From the NCBI GenBank assembly GCA_947258825.1, contig CAMYJX010000004.1:82122-146121 (forward strand): DNA of 64,000 nt, given 5' to 3'. The notes below the pieces were generated by a model, which saw nothing but the letters and a program-made list of their open reading frames with translations, searched no databases and was not told where the DNA came from. Both the position numbers and the translations under genes were made by a program. Below, in pieces: positions 57,504 to 64,000 of this stretch (positions within the stretch are counted from its first letter, which is position 1; the number at the start of each line of letters is the position of its first letter). The stretch comes from an uncultured Pseudomonadales bacterium. Lineage in GTDB: Bacteria; Pseudomonadota; Gammaproteobacteria; Pseudomonadales; Azotimanducaceae.

Positions 57504-58765
57504 CAACGCAGACGCTTGAGGCCGGCCAGTTGGGACGCCGGAGCGGCGGGTTATTCGCCAGAGTGTTGTGCCGCGCGTTGCAACGCATCGAACAGGGCAC
57601 GCTGATTATCGAAGATGCTGACGCACGTTTGCCGTTTGGTTCCGGCGAGCCCCGGGTCACCGTGACCGTTCGGAGTCCGTCCTTTTATCGCCGAGTCGTG
57701 ATGGGCGGTACCGTTGGCGCCGGCGAGGCCTATATGGACGGAGACTGGGATTGCGGGGATCTTGTCGGTTTGATGAGAATACTGCTTGCGAATCAGTCTG
57801 CCATGGCAGATGTGGATGGCTCCAGCACGCTGAGCGTGCAGTTGGCGAATCTTCTCCAGCACCTTTTCAGGCGCAACAGTCGGACAGGGAGTCGCAAGAA
57901 CATCCGGGCGCACTACGATCTTTCCAACGCGTTCTTTTCAACCTTCCTTGACCGGCAGATGATGTACTCGTCCGCCGTTTACGAGCATGAGGATGCTTCG
58001 CTCGAAGATGCCAGCCTCGCTAAGCTCGAGCGCATTTGCCGGAAACTGGAGCTGTCACCCGAAGATCACCTGCTCGAAGTGGGCTCCGGCTGGGGAGGTC
58101 TGGCCGTTTACGCCGCTTCCCGGTTTGGCTGCCGGGTAACCACGGTCACCATTTCCCGGGAACAGTTCGACGCGGCCCAGGCAAGGGTTCGGGATGCCGG
58201 GCTGTCCGGGCAGGTGGATGTGCTGCTCAAGGACTACAGAGACCTGGAAGGGCAGTTCGACAAGATCGTTTCGGTGGAAATGGTGGAAGCTGTCGGTCAT
58301 CAGTATCTGGATCAGTACTTCCGAGTGCTCGGTGAGCTGCTTCGCCCTGAAGGCTTGATGGTGCTCCAGGCCATCACCATTGAAGATCGTCGCTACCGAC
58401 AGGCACTGAGGTCCGTGGATTTCATCAAGAAGCACATTTTCCCGGGCAGCTTCATACCCAGCGTTTCATCCCTCGTCGGCAGCGCCGCCGCGCATAGCCA
58501 GACGGTTCTGGTCAATCTGGAGGACATCGGGTTGGACTACGCCCGCACGCTTCGGGCCTGGCGCCACCGCTTTGAAGCACGATTGGAGGAAGTCGCGTCA
58601 CTGGGTTTCGATGAGTCATTCGTTCGCATGTGGCGTTTTTATCTGGTCTATTGCGAGGCGGGTTTTCTCGAGCGCGCCATCAGCAACGCACAGATGGTGT
58701 TTGCGGGGTCTGCTTATCGCCGCCAGCCGTGGAGAGCTTCCCTCGATCAAGGAGTAACTGCGTGA
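57500..58765 (+). CDS. cyclopropane-fatty-acyl-phospholipid synthase family protein
   Basis: SAM-dependent enzyme acting on double bonds of membrane phospholipids. An N-terminal lipid-binding domain (about 1-120) is followed by YDLSNAFF, the SAM motif [25 protein letters not shown] and the C-terminal YCEAGF. At 421 residues it matches the proteobacterial CfaB-like length. The exact product, cyclopropane or methylated chain, cannot be told from sequence. Confidence 0.9.
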   Translation: MTTQTLEAGQLGRRSGGLFARVLCRALQRIEQGTLIIEDADARLPFGSGEPRVTVTVRSPSFYRRVVMGGTVGAGEAYMDGDWDCGDLVGLMRILLANQSAMADVDGSSTLSVQLANLLQHLFRRNSRTGSRKNIRAHYDLSNAFFSTFLDRQMMYSSAVYEHEDASLEDASLAKLERICRKLELSPEDHLLEVGSGWGGLAVYAASRFGCRVTTVTISREQFDAAQARVRDAGLSGQVDVLLKDYRDLEGQFDKIVSVEMVEAVGHQYLDQYFRVLGELLRPEGLMVLQAITIEDRRYRQALRSVDFIKKHIFPGSFIPSVSSLVGSAAAHSQTVLVNLEDIGLDYARTLRAWRHRFEARLEEVASLGFDESFVRMWRFYLVYCEAGFLERAISNAQMVFAGSAYRRQPWRASLDQGVTA

Positions 58766-59277
58766 ATAGAAGTAACCTTATCAACGCGGGTCTTTTTCAG
58801 GCGGCCTGGTTTGCCTGCGTCCTGGGCGGAGCGGTGGGAACCATCTGGTGGGGTGGCGTAGCGCTGCTGGCACTGCTGGCATTTGCATGGTCGAAGCCGA
58901 CCCTCAAATCCGACCTCCTGTTTGCGGCAACTGGCGGCCTCCTTGGACTGGCGCTGGACACCCTCTGGATCAGGACGGGCGTGCTGGACTACGGTGGGGC
59001 ATCCCTGGCGCCGGCCTGGATCGTCATGCTGTGGGTTGGCGTTAGCCTGACTTTGAATCACAGCCTCTCGCTTTTCGCTCCCCGCCCTCTGCTGGGTGGC
59101 TTGCTGGCGGGTGCCTGTGCGCCCCTGAGTTACCTCGGCGGTGAGCGTCTTGGCGCAGTTCTGGTGCCCGACCCGTGGATGCTGGGGTATATTTGTGCCG
59201 TCTGGTTCGTTGTGTTCACGCTGGCGTTCGCCCTGGCAGGGGGGTGGCGCCCATCCAGGCAGGAGGCCGCGCTATGA
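58762..59277 (+). CDS. DUF2878 membrane protein
   Basis: A 171-residue integral membrane protein with about six helices and few charges. WIRTGVLDYG and LNHSLSLF are family-like segments. No activity is known, but it is a steady partner of Cfa/DUF1365 gene sets. The GTG start overlaps the synthase stop by four bases, and its stop overlaps the next ATG by four. Confidence 0.82.
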   Translation: MNRSNLINAGLFQAAWFACVLGGAVGTIWWGGVALLALLAFAWSKPTLKSDLLFAATGGLLGLALDTLWIRTGVLDYGGASLAPAWIVMLWVGVSLTLNHSLSLFAPRPLLGGLLAGACAPLSYLGGERLGAVLVPDPWMLGYICAVWFVVFTLAFALAGGWRPSRQEAAL

Positions 59278-60314
59278 GCGTACTCGTTGAGCTGGCAGAG
59301 GCGGCTCGTTTTCCAGACCCGCTGTTGCGGCTGGGTATCCGCCATCTGGTAAAGCAGAGGTTGAAAGAGGAGCGACTGGACGACCCGGAGGCCCAGTCAG
59401 AACGCTACCAGCGCCTGGTATTGGAGCTTCGTGGCAGCCGCATCGCCCTGGATACGGACCTTGCCAACCAGCAGCACTACGAAGTACCTGCAGGCTTCTA
59501 CTCAGCGGTGCTCGGCCGGCATCTCAAGTACAGCGGCTGCTATTGGGAAAAAGGTGCGCAGGACCTAGATACGGCGGAAGACCACATGCTGGGGCTCTAC
59601 GCCGAGCGCGCGCAGCTGGTCGACGGGCAGGATGTGCTGGATCTGGGTTGCGGCTGGGGTTCGTTTACCCTGTGGGCGGCCGAACGCTTTCCCGCCAGCT
59701 CGTTCACCGCGGTGTCCAATTCTGCGAGTCAGCGCGTGTTTATCGAAGCTCAGGCGGAACGCCGCGGGCTGACCAACGTGCAGGTCGTTACCGCGGATGT
59801 CAACGACCTCGCCCTCGACCAGCAGTTCGATCGCGTCGTGTCCGTGGAGATGTTCGAGCACGTCCGTAATTACGCCTTGTTGCTGAACCGGATATCCGGC
59901 TGGCTCAAAGATGAGGGCAAGCTGTTCGTGCATATTTTCTGTCATCGAAACCTCATGTATCCCTTCGAGACCGAGGGCGAAGGCAACTGGATGGCCAGGC
60001 ACTTCTTTACCAGCGGTCTGATGCCGTCGGCGGATACCCTCCTGTACTTTCAGGATGACCTCCACATAGAACGCCGCTGGAATGTGTCTGGCACAAACTA
60101 CCAGCGAACAGCGCGGGCCTGGTTGGACAACCTGGATGCACGGCGAGACGAAGCGGGTGCGGCGCTGCAGGGCGTTTACGAACAAGGCGAGGTCCCTCTC
60201 TGGATTCAGCGGTGGCGGATGTTCTTCATGGCCTGCGAGGAGCTCTTCGGTTACCGCCGCGGTCGGGAATGGCTGGTTTGCCACTACCTGTTCGGCAAAC
60301 GACAGACAAACTGA
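59274..60314 (+). CDS. second SAM-dependent methyltransferase (Cfa-like)
   Basis: A 346-residue methyltransferase with YEVPAGFYSAVLG, SAM motif VLDLGCGWGSFTLWAAE, and SVEMFEHVRNYALLLNRI. It resembles cyclopropane synthases and plant N-methyltransferases of the same superfamily but lacks the long lipid-binding domain. Presence of two such enzymes in one operon suggests two distinct methyl transfers to a lipid. A six-base gap separates it from the kinase. Confidence 0.85.
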   Translation: MSVLVELAEAARFPDPLLRLGIRHLVKQRLKEERLDDPEAQSERYQRLVLELRGSRIALDTDLANQQHYEVPAGFYSAVLGRHLKYSGCYWEKGAQDLDTAEDHMLGLYAERAQLVDGQDVLDLGCGWGSFTLWAAERFPASSFTAVSNSASQRVFIEAQAERRGLTNVQVVTADVNDLALDQQFDRVVSVEMFEHVRNYALLLNRISGWLKDEGKLFVHIFCHRNLMYPFETEGEGNWMARHFFTSGLMPSADTLLYFQDDLHIERRWNVSGTNYQRTARAWLDNLDARRDEAGAALQGVYEQGEVPLWIQRWRMFFMACEELFGYRRGREWLVCHYLFGKRQTN

Positions 60315-60320
60315 TCGCTG

Positions 60321-61643
60321 GTGAAGCGCACAGGCCTGCGGGCCAAACTCATACGGGTGTTCGCCATTCAGGTGGCCATCATCAGCGTGTTGACCCTCGC
60401 CGGCATCTTCATTACCAATACCATCATTGAAGATGTGCTGCTCAGGGAAGCGCTGAATACCGAGGCCGATTACTTCTGGTCGCGTGTGAGCCAGGATACG
60501 GACGCTTCTCTTCCCGACACCTCGAATATGCAGAGCTACATGGCCGTGGACGGGGACCTGAGCGCGATTCCGGAATATCTTCGGGATCTGCCGCCGGCAG
60601 GATTCGGGCGCACGGTTTCAGAAGACTATCAGCTGGTACACGTATCGGAACGGGACGGTCGACGTCTGTATCTCGTCTGGGCGAAGGAACGGATCACCGA
60701 TATCGCCTTTTTCTATGGGATCATCCCGCTGGCCGTCGTGCTGTTGCTGATCTACGGTCTTTCCTTTCTGGCGTATCGTCTTTCCGAACGGGCTATTTCG
60801 CCCATCGTCCGGCTGGCGCAGTACCTGGAAGAGTTCGATTTCGACCGCGATAGGCCTCTGGATCTGGACTTGAGCACGCTGAGGGAAGTGGCGGATGCAG
60901 AAGTCGCCTCGATGATCGAAGCGGTGGACGGTTTTACGCGACGTCTGAATGCCTTTGTCGAGCGAGAGCGGGTTTTTACCCGGGATGCGGGGCACGAGCT
61001 GCGCACGCCGCTGGCGGTGCTCAAGGGTTCCCTTGACCTGCTGGAGGAAGATCAGGAGCGTCCAAAACATGAGCAGAATGCGCTCCGGCGCATGCGCCGG
61101 ACCGTGGACGATATGCAGTCCCTTCTGGAGACGCTCCTGCTTCTGGCGCGCGAGAGCGAGGTATCAACGGCCAGTGAGGATGTGCTGGTCAACGACCTGG
61201 TGGCGAATCAGGTCGACCTGCTGCAGAACATGGCGGACCGCGGTGAGAACCAGATGACGTTCCACGAGCAGGCCGAGCTGAAGCTTCACGCTCCGCCGCG
61301 CGTTGTTGAGATCGTTATCGGAAATCTCATGCGCAACGCGCTCAACTATACGCAGCGCGGAAAGGTGGATGTAACCGTGAACAGCCGAGGTGTTCGGGTA
61401 GAGGACACGGGCGTAGGGATGTCTCCGGATGAGCTTGCGAACGCGTTTGAAGCCTTCTACAGGGTCGACGAAAGTAGGGGCCTGACTAAAGGCCACGGGT
61501 TGGGGTTGTCGATCGTCAGGCGGCTGGTGCGGCAATTTGGGTGGGCCATATCGGCACACAGTCGGCCCGGGGAAGGGACGACTGTGGAAGTGCGGTTTAA
61601 CAATGACGAAGGGGACGGTGCGCTTCAGGGAATGGGCAGGTAG
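60321..61643 (+). CDS. sensor histidine kinase, no adjacent response regulator
   Basis: A 440-residue inner-membrane kinase. Two helices (about 12-35 and 130-152) frame a periplasmic sensor of about 95 residues. A HAMP-like linker, the DHp helix DAGHELRTPLAVLKGS with the phospho-His, and ATPase boxes GNLMRNALNYT, VEDTGVGMS and GHGLGLSIVRRL follow. The GTG start is six bases after the methyltransferase, so it is in the lipid operon. It overlaps convergent folE2 by 19 bases. Its partner must lie elsewhere. Confidence 0.9.
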   Translation: MKRTGLRAKLIRVFAIQVAIISVLTLAGIFITNTIIEDVLLREALNTEADYFWSRVSQDTDASLPDTSNMQSYMAVDGDLSAIPEYLRDLPPAGFGRTVSEDYQLVHVSERDGRRLYLVWAKERITDIAFFYGIIPLAVVLLLIYGLSFLAYRLSERAISPIVRLAQYLEEFDFDRDRPLDLDLSTLREVADAEVASMIEAVDGFTRRLNAFVERERVFTRDAGHELRTPLAVLKGSLDLLEEDQERPKHEQNALRRMRRTVDDMQSLLETLLLLARESEVSTASEDVLVNDLVANQVDLLQNMADRGENQMTFHEQAELKLHAPPRVVEIVIGNLMRNALNYTQRGKVDVTVNSRGVRVEDTGVGMSPDELANAFEAFYRVDESRGLTKGHGLGLSIVRRLVRQFGWAISAHSRPGEGTTVEVRFNNDEGDGALQGMGR

Positions 61644-62575
61644 CCGCCATCGACGCCCTTGGTGACGATGCTCACCGCGTTGTGCGCATGCAGGCTTTCG
61701 TGATGCTCGATGCGAACCCAGAAATCACTGTAAAGATGGTCATCGTTAAGAGTGGTCTGCAGTTTGCGACCGGCGTCTTCACAGAACATCAGGTTCTGGC
61801 CGTTGCGTAGAGCAAACTCCTGCTCGTCTTCCCGTTTCACCGCCGTTTGTACCGGCGTGCCAAGCGCATCCTCCAGACGACGAATAAGCGAGCGAATGGG
61901 CAGTTCCCTGGCATCGTCCGCCAGCAGGGTTCTCACCTTGGCGTAGGACCGCTGGCTATGAGGCGTAGCTACGATCCCTGCTTCGGTGCCCAGCCATGCG
62001 TTCACGCTCTCCAGGGTGAATTCTTCACCGGCTGAAAAACGCTCCGCGAAGGCCTGCTGGATGAGCTGCCTTGCGAGGGCCGCTGAGCACGGACAAGTGC
62101 TGGAGTAGGTCACTTCGACCCCCAGCTCCAGTTGAACCTGGCCGTTGATCAGCGTGCCCTTGAGGGTGACCGGGTAGGAAGACCAGCCGGCGTTGTCGGA
62201 AAGCAACGCCTGCTGGCGCGTCTCGAACTGGAAGTCGAACTGCACGAAAGCGCGGGTGCTCAGGTCCAGGTGGGAGCTGTGCATGGCGCCCAACAGCATC
62301 TTCATGCCGGCGACGGACAGCGGCCGTGTCTGCGCGTGCTCGTCCAGCAGCAGATACAGGCGCGACATGTGGATGCCTTTGGCGTGTGGATCTTCGAGGT
62401 TGACGTATACCTGAACGTTGGCCTGCACCTGTTTCTCCTCGTGACCGTCGCGGATGAGGATCGGCTGGTGAATGTCGCTCATGCCTACCCAGTCCAGCTT
62501 GCCCTGAGGTTTTGGATGCGGGTTACCGGCTATGTCCGGCATTGTGCTGCGTTCGATGGGCTGGGGGTTGTTCAT
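61625..62575 (-). CDS. folE2: GTP cyclohydrolase FolE2 (type IB)
   Basis: Makes dihydroneopterin triphosphate from GTP, the first step to folate and queuosine. This is the metal-flexible type that serves when zinc is short. The conserved Cys is in TYSSTCPCSAAL, and the N-terminal PQGKLDWVGMSDI and C-terminal ARIEHHESLHAHNA-like segment (RIEHHESLHAHNA) are typical. The length is 316 residues. It lies 97 bases downstream of the photolyase on the same strand. Confidence 0.93.
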   Translation of the reverse strand: MNNPQPIERSTMPDIAGNPHPKPQGKLDWVGMSDIHQPILIRDGHEEKQVQANVQVYVNLEDPHAKGIHMSRLYLLLDEHAQTRPLSVAGMKMLLGAMHSSHLDLSTRAFVQFDFQFETRQQALLSDNAGWSSYPVTLKGTLINGQVQLELGVEVTYSSTCPCSAALARQLIQQAFAERFSAGEEFTLESVNAWLGTEAGIVATPHSQRSYAKVRTLLADDARELPIRSLIRRLEDALGTPVQTAVKREDEQEFALRNGQNLMFCEDAGRKLQTTLNDDHLYSDFWVRIEHHESLHAHNAVSIVTKGVDGGYLPIP

Positions 62576-62672
62576 GGTGCCTTCCGTTGCTCATATACTG
62601 GTGGATCGACGTTAGGTGCGTCACGGTGAAAGAGCTGTGAAAGGCTGGTGAAGTTTGTGTTGAACCCTCTCG

Positions 62673-64000
62673 TCAGCTCTTCAGAGCCTTGAACGCATCC
62701 AGCGCTCGCTGCCGAGCAGCGCTGTGGTCGACGATAGGCTTCGGGTAACCGTCAGTCGGGTATTTCTGAGGATTGAACAGGTTTCTGAGCGGTGCTTCTT
62801 CGAGCTCTGGGACCCAGCGACGAATGAATCGGCCTTCCGGGTCGAAGCGCTTCGCCTGGGTGTTGGGGTTGAAGATGCGGAAGTAAGGGGCGGCGTCGGT
62901 GCCTGTGGACGCGCTCCATTGCCAACCGCCATTGTTGGCTGCGAAATCCCCATCCACCAGCTTGTTCATGAAGTATCGTTCGCCCAGCCGCCAATCCAAC
63001 AGCAGGTGTTTCGAGAGAAACATGGCCGTTACCATGCGCAGACGATTGTGCATCCAGCCGGTTTCGTTCAGCTGTCGCATGCCGGCATCCACCAGTGGGT
63101 AACCCGTCAGGCCCTGCTGCCAGGCGGCAAGATCGGTCGTGCTGTGCCGCCAGGCGACCTGGTCTGCTTTCGGGCGGAAAGCCTGGCCGCAACTGACGTG
63201 GGGGAACAGGGCGATAACATGGCGGTAAAAATCGCGCCAGATCAGCTCGCTGATCCAGGTACTGATTCCCGGGTCCCCGTCGCCAATACGGCCACGGTTG
63301 GCCGCTACGGCCTTACTCAGGCATTGCCTGGGTGAAATGGCGCCAACGGACAGATAAGCAGATAGCGCGCTCGTGCCGTTCAGATCGGGGAAGTCGCGGT
63401 CGTCCCCATAGCTTCGGCTGGGCCCTGCGATGAAATCCGCCAGCCGACTCTGGGCCTCGGCCTCGCCACCGGGGAAATCGTTGGTCACGCGCCCGCGGTC
63501 GGCGCCGTCGATGCGCTCCGGAAGCGTGGACGACTCTCCAACCTGGCCTTTCTGACGGCGAGGCAAGCCGAGTGGTTCCAGCGCGTCGCCGCCCACCTGG
63601 CTAAGCCAGCGTCGCTTGAACGGGCTGTACACGGTGTAGGGGTCGCCGTTTCCAGTCAGCACGCTCCCCGGCGGCAGGATTGTCCCCGCATGGTAAACGT
63701 CGGTTGCGATATCGGCCGCATTGCAGGCGCGTATGACTCGTGAGTCGCGCTTCTTCTCGTTCAGTGGATATTCTTCGTTGAAAGCAACCCGATCCAGATT
63801 CAGGGAACGTGCCAGGCCGACTATCCTGTCGGGAACCTCGGCGAACCAGGCCGCATGCTCAACCCTCAGGGCAATGCGGTGGTTGTGAAGATCTCGCTTG
63901 AGATGGTGAAGGCAGTCCAGCAGGAAGGCCAGCCGGTTGTCGCCCACGTCGTGATCTCGCCATTGGTCCTCGCAGATGAAAAAGACGGCCACCACGTTGC
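62673..64000 (-). CDS. phrB: deoxyribodipyrimidine photolyase, cut by the window end
   Basis: Class I CPD photolyase that uses light to repair pyrimidine dimers. The FAD-binding C-terminal half is complete: WISELIWRDFYRH, GYPLVDAGMRQL, GWMHNRLRMVTAMFL, DWRLGERYFM and the closing RRWVPEL. The N-terminal antenna domain is present from about residue 30 (VVAVFFICEDQWRD). The first part of the gene lies past 64000. Probably co-transcribed with folE2. Confidence 0.93.
   Translation of the reverse strand, partial: NVVAVFFICEDQWRDHDVGDNRLAFLLDCLHHLKRDLHNHRIALRVEHAAWFAEVPDRIVGLARSLNLDRVAFNEEYPLNEKKRDSRVIRACNAADIATDVYHAGTILPPGSVLTGNGDPYTVYSPFKRRWLSQVGGDALEPLGLPRRQKGQVGESSTLPERIDGADRGRVTNDFPGGEAEAQSRLADFIAGPSRSYGDDRDFPDLNGTSALSAYLSVGAISPRQCLSKAVAANRGRIGDGDPGISTWISELIWRDFYRHVIALFPHVSCGQAFRPKADQVAWRHSTTDLAAWQQGLTGYPLVDAGMRQLNETGWMHNRLRMVTAMFLSKHLLLDWRLGERYFMNKLVDGDFAANNGGWQWSASTGTDAAPYFRIFNPNTQAKRFDPEGRFIRRWVPELEEAPLRNLFNPQKYPTDGYPKPIVDHSAARQRALDAFKALKS

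Overview
The window looks like a chromosomal segment of a free-living, GC-rich, aerobic gammaproteobacterium with Pseudomonas-like gene order. The reasons are the origin block (mnmE-yidC-yidD-rnpA-rpmH on the minus strand, then dnaA-dnaN-recF-gyrB on the plus strand), the plsC-gmhB / tag / trkH-trkA-rsmB-fmt-def / LysM-dprA order, the coxB-ctaD-ctaG-coxC-SURF1-ctaA-ctaB-sco block and the thrB-DUF2782-polA-engB-cytochrome c4-dsbA block. I saw no rRNA, tRNA, CRISPR array, prophage or insertion sequence. Species cannot be named from the sequence alone.

Layout. 1-4000: tRNA-modification and membrane-insertion genes driven leftward from a strong rpmH promoter. 3996-4508: probable oriC. 4509-10777: replication genes; gyrB is broken by a frame change at about 9990. 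10751-13546: acyltransferases, heptose phosphatase and tag, with the glyQS pair usually found here missing. 13583-19323: potassium uptake, 16S rRNA methylation and initiator formylation/deformylation. 19621-24258: LysM protein, dprA, purE, tsaC, aroE and a YheV-like protein. 24666-33378: aa3-type cytochrome c oxidase with its assembly and heme A genes. 33443-35579: ergothioneine genes egtB and egtD; egtB seems to start at ATT and egtD lacks its 5' end. 35593-43300: homoserine kinase, DUF2782, polA, engB, cytochrome c4, dsbA and an EEP hydrolase. 43340-43700: relic of a PQQ dehydrogenase. 43948-51780: a stand-alone E1-type dehydrogenase, a sulfotransferase, a BON-OmpA/coiled-coil pair, small proteins, an MFS exporter and a folate-ligase-like protein. 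51777-54384: a phosphodiesterase, a DUF6134-like protein and a lipoprotein. 54504-61643: a tightly overlapping lipid-modification operon ending in a histidine kinase. 61625-64000: FolE2 and a photolyase cut by the window edge.

The genes mostly form housekeeping modules. The most novel part is the operon at 54504-61643 (desaturase, FAD oxidoreductase, DUF1365, cyclopropane synthase, DUF2878, second methyltransferase, sensor kinase), which probably makes a modified membrane fatty acid. A second theme is gene integrity: gyrB, egtD and the PQQ dehydrogenase each carry an apparent deletion, and mnmE and egtB have no ATG, GTG or TTG at the place where family alignment puts their start. These are either real and unusual or errors in the sequence, and raw reads would decide.
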